Positions 30,258 to 39,997 of a stretch of DNA of 64,000 bases are shown here, one piece after another. Source of the stretch: Aurantiochytrium sp. KH105 (Eukaryota > Sar > Bigyra > Thraustochytrida > Thraustochytriidae); NCBI GenBank assembly GCA_003116975.1, contig BGKB01000137.1, positions 62,001 to 126,000 of the forward strand, read 5' to 3'. A program made the translations under genes and the position numbers. Within the stretch, counting starts at the first letter, position 1; the number at the start of each line of letters is the position of its first letter. Under the pieces are notes generated by a model. It had not been told where the DNA came from, ran no database searches, and saw only the letters and a program-made list of their open reading frames with translations.

Positions 30258-31586
30258 ATGCGGCGCGTTGTGGTGACAGGCGCAGGCCTGGTGACCCCTC
30301 TGGGCGTGGGCGTCCGCGAGTCGTGGTCGGCGCTGCTCGAAGGACGAAGCGCCGTGCAAAGCCTGCGCTTCGATCTGGACGATGCCGACACCAAGGGCGC
30401 CGAGCTGGCCAGTTTGCTGCCCTGCAAGGTGGGCGCCAGGGTCCCCGCGGAGCAATTCGCCGCGGCCAAAGAAGCCGTGCTCACCAATAAGCGCGCACAG
30501 GACCCTGGGTGCATTGCCATGGCCATGTGCGCAGCTGCCGAGGCCGTGCGCGAAGCTGGGATCCATGACTTGCTGCACGACGGCAAAATTGACCCAACGC
30601 GGGCCGGCGTCTGCGTCGGATCAGGGATCGGCGCCTCGGTGCAAGAAGTTTCGGCCGCTCACGATCTGTTGCAGGATCCAAAGCGAGGCCTGCGTCGTCT
30701 CAGTCCTTACTTTGTGCCGCGTCTACTCATTAACCTAGCTGCCGGCCATATTTCCATCGCGCACAATCTACAGGGCCCGAATCACAGCTGCGTCACCGCC
30801 TGTGCGAGTGGAGCGCACTCGATAGGAGATGCTTCGCGCTTCATCATGTTCGGTGATGCTGACGTCATGGTTGCGGGAGGCACCGAGTCCTCGGTCAATC
30901 CTTTATCAATTGCTGGCTTTTCCCGCCTCAAGGCGCTCTCCACCAAGTTCAACGATACTCCCTCACTTGCCTCGCGTCCTTTTGACAAGGACCGCGACGG
31001 CTTTGTCATGGGCGAGGGCGCTGGTGTCGTGGTTCTGGAAGAACTCGAGCACGCACGGAAGCGTGGTGCTCCCATTCTTGCTGAAATTACTGGCTATGGT
31101 CTTTCCGGCGATGCCTTCCACCTCACAGCGCCTGCCGAGGACGGTTCCGGGGCCAAAAATTGCATCAAGGCCGCTTTGCGGAACGCCAAGCTCAACGCTG
31201 CAGATATTGATTACATCAACGCTCACGCCACCTCCACTCCTTTGGGTGACACTGTTGAGGCCCAGGCTGTGGCGCAGGTCATTGGCGCGGCTTCGGGCAG
31301 GCCAGATGACCTTTCTCGCGCGGCTCTTTCCTCGACAAAGGGTGCCATTGGGCACCTTCTCGGTGCAGCGGGGGCTGTCGAGGCGATCTTTGCCATGCTC
31401 AGTCTGCGCGATCAGGTCGTCCCGCCAACCGCAAATCTCGAGAATCCTGACCTGCCTGCCTTTGTCATGGAGAGTCTTGACCTCGTCGCTAAAACGGCGC
31501 AAGAGCGCAAGCTCCGCCATACCATGTCCAACTCCTTTGGCTTCGGCGGCACAAACACATCGCTCGTGTTTTCCCCCGCACCCTGA
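30258..31586 (+). CDS. beta-ketoacyl-ACP synthase II (FabF/OXSM-type)
   Basis: This 442-residue condensing enzyme elongates acyl-ACP with malonyl-ACP in type II fatty-acid synthesis. It has the complete KAS triad: Cys182 (TACASGAHSIG), His323 (NAHATSTPLGD) and His366 (GAIGHLLGAAGA), with Lys361. The start MRRVVVTGAGLVTPLG is the usual first strand of the fold, so the ATG at 30258 leaves no targeting peptide. Mitochondrial homologues (OXSM, CEM1) carry one. The upstream frame is open for 29 codons and strongly basic, so a non-AUG or spliced presequence is possible. Mitochondrial lipoate/octanoate supply is the likely role; a plastid origin is less likely here. Confidence 0.93.
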   Translation: MRRVVVTGAGLVTPLGVGVRESWSALLEGRSAVQSLRFDLDDADTKGAELASLLPCKVGARVPAEQFAAAKEAVLTNKRAQDPGCIAMAMCAAAEAVREAGIHDLLHDGKIDPTRAGVCVGSGIGASVQEVSAAHDLLQDPKRGLRRLSPYFVPRLLINLAAGHISIAHNLQGPNHSCVTACASGAHSIGDASRFIMFGDADVMVAGGTESSVNPLSIAGFSRLKALSTKFNDTPSLASRPFDKDRDGFVMGEGAGVVVLEELEHARKRGAPILAEITGYGLSGDAFHLTAPAEDGSGAKNCIKAALRNAKLNAADIDYINAHATSTPLGDTVEAQAVAQVIGAASGRPDDLSRAALSSTKGAIGHLLGAAGAVEAIFAMLSLRDQVVPPTANLENPDLPAFVMESLDLVAKTAQERKLRHTMSNSFGFGGTNTSLVFSPAP

Positions 31587-31844
31587 CTGAACGAACCTCA
31601 CTGTTGTTTGAAAGAGCTACACGAAAACAATATGAACTCATCTTATGACGATGGGAGCGCACGCTTCATCGACGCCCCTTAAAACCGACGCATGCATGTA
31701 TGTATGTGAAGGTGAGGCTTGCCGCGGCTTCGGGCCATGGGGAGCCTTTTGGAATTCAAAAAGCAAGCACGCAATTTCTCGTCTCCTTCCACGCCTTGAC
31801 CTAGGGCCTACTCCTAGCCCAAACGATGCGAATCTTTTCCAACA

Positions 31845-31876
<32 letters not shown>

Positions 31877-32605
31877 ACACGAGGCGCAGGCGTTCTCGCC
31901 TCGCCCAGACAAGCCATGTTTGGGCGCATCTGCGAGTGTGTACTCGCCCGCTTGCACACATGTCAAGCACCTGGCCGGATACCAGGCCCCGACAAACCCC
32001 TTCCTTCCTATACTTACTAACCCAAAACCAAGTCAGCTAAAAGGTAAATAAGGCGACATAAGTGAGCAAACGGCTAGCGCAAAGTTTGGTGTCCGTTTGA
32101 TTGCGAACGTTTCATGCGACTATTAAGTATCAGCTAGGCAAAACTATATATCTAGGCGTTGAGTTCGACACAATCAGCGTCGCTTGTAGCATGGACCCTC
32201 TAAATAGAGCGACCGCGGGGCTGAGAAGTAATGTAAGGCAACGGTGTCATGCGCTATAAGCAAGAAGGAGTGCGTGGAGAAGAAGGAGCGATACAAGCAA
32301 GCTGGCTTGCAAGCAAGCAAGCAAGTAGATCAAGCAAACCCAATCGATCAAGCGGTGAGCGCGCAACGAGAACGCAAGCAACAGGTGAGGCGGCGGGCAC
32401 GCTTTGCGCGCGACGCGAGGACTTGCCGCAAGAGCCTCTCTCGCGCAAGTTCGAGCCTACGTTTGTGTTCAGCCGCGGTCGGCAAACGGTCTGCAAGAAG
32501 AGGAAAGAGACACACAGAGCGAGAGAGAGAGGGAGCGGCACAGCGCGCCCAGTCAGGTAGACGACCAAGTCTTTGTCCAAATCATAAACGGGAAAAGAAA
32601 ACAAA
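31587..32605. other. intergenic region between two plus-strand genes
   Basis: This 1 kb spacer contains an AC dinucleotide run (31844-31869), an AT-richer centre with TATATATCT near 32145, and purine-rich GAGAGAGAGA just before the UNC119 start. Short open frames are unconvincing. No gene is recognised. Confidence 0.5.
31844..31869. repeat. AC dinucleotide microsatellite
   Basis: About thirteen tandem AC units lie in intergenic DNA. Confidence 0.85.
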
Positions 32606-33352
32606 ATGGTCAAGAACAAGTCCGTGACCCCGGAGGACGTGCTCCGGTTCAAGGAGCCTACCAAGGGCTTTTTGTGCCCGCTGAGCGCCAACACCTACGG
32701 TATTGAGTTCCTTAGCTTTACCATCAAGGACTACGACACGAAGCGGACGATTTTTGACATCTCACGCGAGAATGCCGCAGCAGCGCCCGCCGTGACGGCG
32801 AGCGCCCTGGCAAACCTGAGTGAGGACAGCTACCGCAAGATTCGCTACAACTTCAGCGAGGATGTTCTCCGGACGCCCACCATCTCAACCACGCTCACGT
32901 TTGGCGTCGGCGACCACGAAGTCGAGGACTTTCGAATGATTGAGCGCCACTACTTTCGCGACAGGCTCGTCAAGAGCTACGACTTCAACTTTGGGTTTTG
33001 CATCCCGTGCAGCACAAACACCTGGGAGGCAGTGTACGCCGTCCCGCTGCTGGACGACAAGCTCATCGAGGAGATGGTTGCCAACCCCTTTGAGACGCGG
33101 TCCGACAGCTTTTATTTTGTCAACGGGGAGCTTATCATGCACAACAAGGCAGACTACAACTACTGCGGCGAGCCGGCCGAGGCAAAGCCGACTCCAGGAA
33201 CTCCACGTGCAGGCGCCAAGGCCGGCTCGAAGCAGGCGCAGGGCAACCCGGGGATGAAGTATGCAGCCAAAATGTCTGCAACTGCTCCCGGCAAAAACGC
33301 GCAGGCGCAAATCCCTGCACAGGCAAAGGCCGGGGCCAAGGCATCCTTTTAG
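32606..33352 (+). CDS. UNC119: UNC119 lipid-binding cargo chaperone
   Basis: This 248-residue protein belongs to the GMP-PDE-delta/UNC119 family. These beta-sandwich proteins bind the myristoyl group of cargo and deliver it to cilia under ARL3 control. Conserved UNC119 signatures are nearly intact: TPEDVL at 8-13, DFRMIERHYFRDRLVKSYDF at about 108-127, FGFCIPCSTNTWE at about 129-141, SDSFYFVNGELIMHNKADY at about 166-184. The last 60 residues are an Ala/Lys/Gly/Pro-rich tail absent from animal proteins. ATG 32606 has a good AAAATGG context. The window also encodes a predicted myristoylated EF-hand protein (58488-59150), a plausible cargo. Confidence 0.95.
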   Translation: MVKNKSVTPEDVLRFKEPTKGFLCPLSANTYGIEFLSFTIKDYDTKRTIFDISRENAAAAPAVTASALANLSEDSYRKIRYNFSEDVLRTPTISTTLTFGVGDHEVEDFRMIERHYFRDRLVKSYDFNFGFCIPCSTNTWEAVYAVPLLDDKLIEEMVANPFETRSDSFYFVNGELIMHNKADYNYCGEPAEAKPTPGTPRAGAKAGSKQAQGNPGMKYAAKMSATAPGKNAQAQIPAQAKAGAKASF

Positions 33353-33646
33353 GCACGACGCGGTAGCTCCGCGTCGCGTGACATTGGATGATCAATGGTT
33401 GACCCACTCATGGCGCCATTTGTCCTCACATCTCCAAAGTCTTGGGGACATGAGGCAAGCCCAGCCGCTGGCACGCATGGATGGCTTGAGAGATGGCTCT
33501 TCACATGCTTTTTCTTCCGCGCTTTAAACTGTCCTTTGTAGAGGCTTATGCCACGGCTGTGTATAAAACGGGATATGTGACTCTCCGAGCGCAGCCCGTC
33601 CCCATGGGTACGTACTATCCATTACATTCCTTTTTAACCCCTTTTA

Positions 33647-36124
33647 CTAGATTTTCTGTTCCTTGGCAGAGCCCGTCGGAGTGGGTGAGTGCGTAAACTG
33701 CAGAGCAGCCTCATGTTCGAGCGCTAGACATCGAGGTGCGAGCGCCACGGCTTGCGCATCAATTGTGAGCCCGGTTTTTCCGTCAAAAGAAATCGCTTTG
33801 CTTGTGGCTCCAAGACCGTGCCACCAAGCAAAGCTCGCATCAGAGTCACCCCTTTGCTGAAATGTCTTGGTGCCTTGAAGGGCATTGAGCGGTTTCTGCG
33901 AGCAAGATATTGCCCCAGGAATAACTTGCGCACATCGCTCAGACCACTTTTGCCCTATGACGACGCGGCCCAAAGGAACTTTGCCAATGCTCTTCTTCAA
34001 CAGCTTGCCTTGGAGTCCTTGCGCGGCCCATCGCTGGACCTTGTCAGTGCAGCTGTGACGCTCGCCTTCCCGGTACACGGCGCAAGCCGTCCCTGCTCCT
34101 CCTTTGCAGCTCGGAGTGCACGGGTCGAGACTCAGCGAACTGGCGGACCCGCACGGCGCCATACTTGTAAAGAGGTGGAAAATGATCCCAGGACGGAGCT
34201 TAAAATCACATTCACTATGAGTTCCACCGCAACTACGGGGCTCTGTGTTTTGTAGAATGCACTCTTGCTGTCTCTCTTGTTCTGTGTCTTGTCCTTCCTT
34301 GTCCTCAGCCTTCACGGAACATCGAGATTGCGCAACGGCAAGCGCAAGATGCGAAGCGAGGTACTTGTGGAATCCCCGCCGCGCCAAGACTTCGGCGTGC
34401 GAATCTTTGACACGATCCCCAAAATGGTCCGAGGCGACAAGTCTCGCATCTACAAATCGAGTGCCAACACCCAGTGAGACCAGAGTAAGCCTGCTGTCTC
34501 TCTGCTGTACAATGCCCGCAAGAACGGATCGTCCCAACGTGGTTTGTGCGTGCCCGGGGCACACTGTCGTGTACGCTTCGACACAAATTGATGCCACTTC
34601 GTCAGCCAGAGAATCTGGAGGCCAAGCGCTACCCTGATCCAGATCTCGGAGGAATATGCGCGATGGACGGAGGAGCTCTTCGACGCGTGCTTGCAGGTCT
34701 TGAACCATCGCGCCCCTTGATGGGATCCCGAGTCGAGCCTGCTGACGCGGGCGTAGAAGCCTTTCCAATCCGTTTTCTGACGTGGAAATAGGATTCCCAT
34801 GAAGCCAGACGGTATGCAGGGCGAGAGCGCGCTCTGCGGCTTGGGTCAATACGCGCAACCCCTGGCCAGTGATGCGATTGTAGTCCAGATGGAGCTCTGC
34901 AAGGTGCGAAGCTTCCGATACGTCCAAGAGCGCCTCCGCAATAAGCATGGCGCCTTCATCGTCGAGCCCGTTTGAGCCTACATCAATACTCTGGAGTCGA
35001 TTCTGACGTATAAGTCTCGCGCAAAATGTCGCCCAATGAAGTCCGGGTTCGTTGCTGTACAGTTCAACGATGCGAATGGTCTTTGCGTAGCTGCTTGAGC
35101 TCGCAAGCGCATCGGCGAGCGCTTCAGCGCCGCGAGCCCCAATGCCAGCCTTTGCAAGGCCGAGAAGGTACAAACTTGAGGGTGCTTTCACATGGGGGAG
35201 ACGCAGATGCTGCGCCACAATGCACGCGCCAATATCTCCAAGCTCGCGCTGATTGAGCGATCGCATCGCGTCCGGGTCCTCTGCCGCGGCTCGGAGCGCG
35301 TTTACGGCCAAGAGGCCCTCAAGTTCCTGCTTTGCCTCAGCAGAAACCCGTCGATTACCAGAGAGCAAGATACTACACAAATTTGGCGAGCTTTGGGCCA
35401 GGGTCACGAGCTTTGAGGCCAAGGTATCGTCTATATCATTGCGACTGAGATCAAGCTTTCGAGGTTTTTCAGCCAACGCTTGCTCACACACCAATTCAAT
35501 GTCTTTGCTGTGTTGTGCAGCGCCTCCAATCCCGAGACGGCTCAAGACGACTTCTTCACGAGGCGCTGGGGCGCTTTCAAAAGCGTCACGAATCGCGCTC
35601 AATGTTTTCTCAAGACGTTGCAAGGCCTTTGTCGCTCGCGCTTCACGCAAGATGGAAAGGTCTTGGGTGGTCGTTTGGTTCGAGGCTCCAACTCTCCGAA
35701 GTCTCAGCTCGAGCTCTCCTTGCTCACTGCCGAGGCGGGGGACGCGTCCACATTCGCATGTCGCGAGGCGGTCCATCAGAGTAGACATTTCTGAACAAAC
35801 GTTGGCTTGCATCATTCTCAGTTTTGCTGTGAACCTCACCATGTGCGGTCGCTTTGACGCTCGGCGCATTTTCTTGGGCGCTACGTAGTGCACCTCCAAT
35901 CGGCACAGCGCCGCACCGCAGCTGGAATGGCAAATCTCCGCTACGCCCTGGCGGTCTTCGGTCATCCGAGCATCGAGCGGGACATGCTCTTCCTCAACAA
36001 GCTGGTCCACCAACTCCCAGACCTCGCGGGCGTCCTGAGGCGGAGTCGCGTCCTCGCCCGGCGCCTCCCCGAGCACGAGGACCACGTCTTCGTCCGTGGC
36101 CCCGGCTTTCGTCTTGGCGCTCAT
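33647..36124 (-). CDS. leucine-rich-repeat protein fused to ADAT1-type tRNA adenosine deaminase
   Basis: This is an 825-residue protein. The N-terminal 220 residues are charged or coiled-coil-like. Residues about 220-480 carry RNI-type leucine-rich repeats (KLDLSRNDIDD, SIDVGSNGLDDEGA, ELHLDYNRITGQGL). Residues about 500-810 are an adenosine-deaminase (A_deamin) domain: DSHAEVLARRG with zinc His576 and proton-shuttle Glu578, MAPCGS with Cys658, and SCTDKVQRWAAQGL with Cys692. That set matches Tad1/ADAT1, which converts A37 of tRNA-Ala to inosine. All zinc ligands are present, so activity is expected. ADAT1 normally lacks LRRs, so they may guide a substrate or partner. The start ATG 36124 faces the small two-exon gene. 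Confidence 0.88.
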   Translation of the reverse strand: MSAKTKAGATDEDVVLVLGEAPGEDATPPQDAREVWELVDQLVEEEHVPLDARMTEDRQGVAEICHSSCGAALCRLEVHYVAPKKMRRASKRPHMVRFTAKLRMMQANVCSEMSTLMDRLATCECGRVPRLGSEQGELELRLRRVGASNQTTTQDLSILREARATKALQRLEKTLSAIRDAFESAPAPREEVVLSRLGIGGAAQHSKDIELVCEQALAEKPRKLDLSRNDIDDTLASKLVTLAQSSPNLCSILLSGNRRVSAEAKQELEGLLAVNALRAAAEDPDAMRSLNQRELGDIGACIVAQHLRLPHVKAPSSLYLLGLAKAGIGARGAEALADALASSSSYAKTIRIVELYSNEPGLHWATFCARLIRQNRLQSIDVGSNGLDDEGAMLIAEALLDVSEASHLAELHLDYNRITGQGLRVLTQAAERALALHTVWLHGNPISTSENGLERLLRPRQQARLGIPSRGAMVQDLQARVEELLRPSRIFLRDLDQGSAWPPDSLADEVASICVEAYTTVCPGHAQTTLGRSVLAGIVQQRDSRLTLVSLGVGTRFVDARLVASDHFGDRVKDSHAEVLARRGFHKYLASHLALAVAQSRCSVKAEDKEGQDTEQERQQECILQNTEPRSCGGTHSECDFKLRPGIIFHLFTSMAPCGSASSLSLDPCTPSCKGGAGTACAVYREGERHSCTDKVQRWAAQGLQGKLLKKSIGKVPLGRVVIGQKWSERCAQVIPGAISCSQKPLNALQGTKTFQQRGDSDASFAWWHGLGATSKAISFDGKTGLTIDAQAVALAPRCLALEHEAALQFTHSPTPTGSAKEQKI

Positions 36125-36484
36125 GTCGCGACGCCTGGCCTGCCACGCTGCGCAGAGAGCGAGCGAGAGAGAGACGAAGGAAGTACAGAGCTGGGCGACA
36201 CGGTCCTGGCGCCAAGGAAGCCAAGCTGGCCGCCGCCGTGCCCGGCGCTAGCGTTCTGCTGGGTCGCGCTCTGCCACATGGCATGCGATGCATGCTTGCA
36301 TGCAGCAGACCTCGATCAGGCAGTTCAAAACCAACTCGGCTGACGTCGCGCAGAACCTCGTGCTGCAGCTCGCGCGTGGCGGCCACGCGCAAGAGGGGAC
36401 TCAGCGTCGTCTCCGAGGCGACGACGGAGCCGCTCTTCGACCTTGGGTGGAGGCCGTCGACCCGTGTCAAGCGTTGAAAGGAGC
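36125..36484. other. short divergent promoter
   Basis: This 360-base spacer separates the LRR-deaminase start (minus) from the small two-exon gene (plus). It contains GCATGC-type repeats around 36280-36305. No further gene is visible. Confidence 0.5.
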
Positions 36485-36990
36485 ATGGAGATCACCGCCG
36501 TGGAACGCAGCGTCGAGGGCCAGTCTCTGGCGGAGGTGCTGGAGACGCGCAGAAACGCGCTGGCAAAGGCCGACCGCGTGTTGGCGCGGACGCGACAGGC
36601 GCTGCAGGAGGTATGTTTCATTTCTTTCGCGAAATATCATTCGCAGAGCTGATTTGGGCCATGCGCGCTCGCAAGACTTGAATGCTCACAACACTTGAAT
36701 CGATCTATCTCTTTTCACAAAAATGCTGTCGGGCGCAGCGGCTCACACATCAGGAGGACGCGCTCGTGGAAGTCGACCTTGAGCTTGCCATCGCAGAGCA
36801 CAACGTGCTCATGCGCAGCGTACACGGCTTTGACGACATGCAAAAGGAATTTGAGGGCTTGCGAGGTGGATTTCGGGCCTCCCTTCATGCCCTCAAGCTC
36901 CGCACACAGGTAGCCGAGGCCCAGCCCTCCTCGCTTGCGCCAGGTCCGGTAGGCACACAGCATGCCGCAATCGAACCAACGAGTCAGTAG
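36485..36990 (+). CDS. small coiled-coil protein, two exons with one intron
   Basis: Exon 1 is 36485-36610 (42 codons from ATG, ending at donor GAG|GTATGT). Exon 2 is 36739-36990 (acceptor GGGCGCAG|CGG, ending in TAG). The 128-base intron is phase 0, and both sides read in the same heptad-like style, giving a 125-residue product of mostly Leu/Ala/Glu/Arg helix with a short disordered tail. Without splicing, exon 1 runs into a stop within about 30 codons. I do not recognise a family; small helical subunits of larger complexes look like this. It is divergent from the LRR-deaminase gene. Splice boundaries are inferred from consensus and frame only. Confidence 0.6.
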
Positions 36991-37971
36991 TAGGCTTAGG
37001 GCCGAGAACAGCCAATACGATCGCGAAGCGCGAAACGGGCGGTCGACAGGGCTCACTAGGCCCCTAAAAAAAAATCCGTTGAGTCTGTTCGCGGAGTCGG
37101 ATCCCGGACTCGGACACTCGGACTCTCAGATTTCGACTTTCACATGGCTGACTGAATGGCTGGCGGTGATTGCTAAATGGCTAGCTGACCTAGGGGCTGC
37201 AGGCCGGGAGGCGGCCGCGACCCCAGCGCGAGTCCGATGGACCAGGTCCTGGCACTGGAGTCGACCTGACCAATTTGAGTGGAGCTTCTCCGACTCATGA
37301 GCAGCAGCAGCAGCAGCAGCAGCAGCTAGCTCGAGGTGGCCGACCGTGCCAAGACCAGAAAGCGAGGACTCGCAAGTCTCCTTTCTCTGAACGAAAAGCC
37401 CTAAAGAGAAAAGGAGGAGCTGTGGCGATCGATTCATCGGGTTCCTCCTCTGTTTGCTTCGAGCATTGGAAAGGCAAAACACCGCAGAATGCGCCATGAT
37501 TTCTTTTTCAAGCCAGCGCGCGCTCAGAGCGGTTACGTTCTCATGAAGTCTTGCTTTTCAACAACTTTATTTTCTTTCTTATGATGACAATGGCTACAGA
37601 CGGACTCTCCACTTCCCCACTAAGTCGACCTTTAAATTGTTAGTCACGAGTAGCGAGGGCGTGGGGACACCTATTTTGCGGACTCAGGGTGGCTCCTCTG
37701 TCCAAAGAGAAGGAAGGAAGGAAGGATGGAAGGTGGCCTCCGTGTGTGTTGTCGTCATTCTCCAAACTCATTCTTCGGGAACGAGGTGCCCGATAATCGG
37801 AAGGGCACCTGCGTCCGTCAATCCATCTTTACATTCGAGGCGCTGCGCGTTTACGCGATCGCGCTGGTCGGCCTGTTGACCAGCGTGCTGGCGACGCGCA
37901 GAGCGCGTCGCACTCGCTGAAAGCAAGCAGCACCTTGTTTGCTTCTCCCCTTTCTCGAGAGCGCAAGCGCA
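36991..37971. other. intergenic region with dispersed-repeat-like patch
   Basis: This contains an A9 run followed by TCCGTTGAG...GGACTCGGACACTCGGACTC (37068-37130), similar in part to 27065-27140. It also has a CAG run (37300-37326) and a GGAAGGAA patch (37711-37728). Open frames are short and unconvincing. It lies upstream of the ammonium transporter. Confidence 0.5.
37300..37326. repeat. CAG triplet repeat
   Basis: Nine AGC/CAG units lie in intergenic DNA, flanked by GCTAGC. Confidence 0.85.
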
Positions 37972-39357
37972 ATGGCAAATTCGATAAAGGAGTGCACCAC
38001 TCTCGCCATAAGCGAAGTTGGCCTGCTGGTCAACACATTCTTTCTCTTTTGGATGCAACTTGAATTTGTTGTCTTGTATGCAGGCTTGGCGAGAAGCGTA
38101 GATCGAGTGCACATTTACGCCAAGGCTGCAAGTAACATTGCCGTCGGCGCTATCGCGTGGTGGGCGTTTTCCTGGGATTTATATCAGAATGGTCAGCTCG
38201 AAGGCGTGTCGCTCCACGACCATGCGCGTGGAATTGCATGGCTTCATGATTTTGCCCTCTTTGGAACAACGTTGGCCATCTTTTTAGGAGCGACGGGATC
38301 AAGAATTCCTCCCAAAGCACATTTGGTCTTTATTGTTCTTATCATGGCGCTGGCGCGCGGCGTGGTACACGCCACGCGGTTCTCGGACGGCTTTTTGACA
38401 GGCCTGGGTTTTCGTGATGCAAACGGGGCCGCCAGTATTCATTTTTTCGGAGGTATCATCAGTCTTATATGGGCTTCCCACCTCGGTCTGAGGATCGGGA
38501 ATGCGGCCAATCGCGCACCAAGATATGGGGATCTCACCCGGGAGGAGCTTTCTGCAGTCCGTAGTCTTTACTCTAGGGATCATCGTGGCCCAATTGCCAG
38601 TCTCATGGGTTTGCATGTGTCTTGGACTGCCGCAACGACAGGAGACATGATGGCAACGAACCCGGCTGCAGTTGGCCTGGTGGCCTTTCACACAATTCTT
38701 GGCGCGTCCATAGCCGGATGCGTGGGAATGCTGGCGTCCCGTGTGGTGCGGGGGCACGTTTATGCGACAACCACGTTTATGGCGGCTCTTACCGGAATCT
38801 TGGCGATTTCCGGTGGTACTCACCTCATTGCGACGCGGGACGTTGTTGTGACTGCAACCATTGCCCCCTTTCTCGTTCTTTATCTTCATTCTTGGTTGAT
38901 GCGCCAAACATGTATCGAAGATGTGGGCGGGGTAATCTCGGTTCACTTGGTTGGTGGTTTCGTCGGCACGCTTCTTCCGGGGCTTCTTGCTGAGCCAACA
39001 GGTTCCGCTTGCTTGAGCATAGAGACGGAGGCAAGTCTAATTAAGGAGGGCAGCTTTACATTCCTGGGCGCACAACTTGCGGGCCTTTCCTTTGTTGGAC
39101 TGTGCGCTGCGCTTCCGACGCTTGTATTCATCTTTCTTTGCCGTAAATTCGGCATTTTGCTTCGCTTCAAGCCAATCCAAGAAGCTGTCGGTCAAGATAT
39201 CTTTTGTCACGGAGCCTCTGTCTTTTCTGCGCTTAACCTTAAACGCGTGACGCTTGAGGTATTGCATAAAGCTCTTACGGAAAATATGGTTTCCACGCAT
39301 CTGCACTCGATATCTTCGACCGGGATGACAGGAGCAGCTCCAAGAGCAGCGCACTGA
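37972..39357 (+). CDS. ammonium transporter family (Amt/Rh) membrane protein
   Basis: This 461-residue polytopic protein has about ten to eleven hydrophobic segments. Amt landmarks are visible: FWMQLEFVVLYAGLAR in the first helices, RDANGAASIHFFGG, where Asp and His match the Asp160 and pore His168 of E. coli AmtB, and DVGGVISVHLVGG, matching the region of pore His318. Both twin histidines that line the conduction pore are therefore kept. The rest is divergent, so substrate (ammonium or methylammonium) is likely but not proven. A cytosolic tail of about 60 residues follows the last helix. ATG 37972 (MANSIKE) is preferred to the in-frame TTG at 37939. Confidence 0.85.
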   Translation: MANSIKECTTLAISEVGLLVNTFFLFWMQLEFVVLYAGLARSVDRVHIYAKAASNIAVGAIAWWAFSWDLYQNGQLEGVSLHDHARGIAWLHDFALFGTTLAIFLGATGSRIPPKAHLVFIVLIMALARGVVHATRFSDGFLTGLGFRDANGAASIHFFGGIISLIWASHLGLRIGNAANRAPRYGDLTREELSAVRSLYSRDHRGPIASLMGLHVSWTAATTGDMMATNPAAVGLVAFHTILGASIAGCVGMLASRVVRGHVYATTTFMAALTGILAISGGTHLIATRDVVVTATIAPFLVLYLHSWLMRQTCIEDVGGVISVHLVGGFVGTLLPGLLAEPTGSACLSIETEASLIKEGSFTFLGAQLAGLSFVGLCAALPTLVFIFLCRKFGILLRFKPIQEAVGQDIFCHGASVFSALNLKRVTLEVLHKALTENMVSTHLHSISSTGMTGAAPRAAH

Positions 39358-39997
39358 TTCCAGCGTATGGCCAGATGCTAACGCTGCTTAGATTAACGAG
39401 ACGACTTAGCCCACGCTTGAAAGTTCAATAGTCTGAATGTACATTTTTAGTTTGATTTATTTTTCGACGCCTGCCCTCTGCGCCAACTGTCTAACTGTAG
39501 TTCATCTCTCGTGCTCGATGATGACTGAATTCAATCACCAGCCTTCTCGCCACCCAAATCGAGGCTTGGGTGATCACTGCGTCAACATATACAGTCACGT
39601 GATAAAAAGCAAAACAGAAAGGCTGTCATTTCATTCTCTTTGTCAAACCAAGTAAAGACTCGCACACCTTTCCGTTCACAAGAATATAAGTACGGACGGT
39701 GTGTACTCAGGTATTCTCTCAACCTCAAGCCTCGCGATTTCGCGAGGCGAGGCGAGGCAAGGGAAGCGCGGCAAGGAACACGCGCGCACTGGACCTTGCG
39801 CGTGTGCGGTCCTCGCTCGCTTGCTCGCGCTGCGAGCTCAAGAACCGCTCTTTCGAACAATCAGGAATAACAACAAAAAAAAGCGAACCACGCGGGCGGC
39901 GCGGACAGACTGACAGACGGACGTGGCCACACAAAGGCTTGAGTACCGAGCGCCCTCGCGCACGAGCGAGGTCTGGCAAACAGACAGACGCGTGAGC
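39358..39997. other. intergenic region between two plus-strand genes
   Basis: This 640-base spacer is AT-rich after the transporter and GC-rich, with GGCGAGGCGAGGC repeats (39742-39757), before the next gene. No gene is recognised. Confidence 0.5.

Noticed and set aside
37637..37900. plus-strand ORFs upstream of the ammonium transporter
   Set aside because: Start in a GGAAGGAA repeat and have no recognisable features; gap treated as non-coding.
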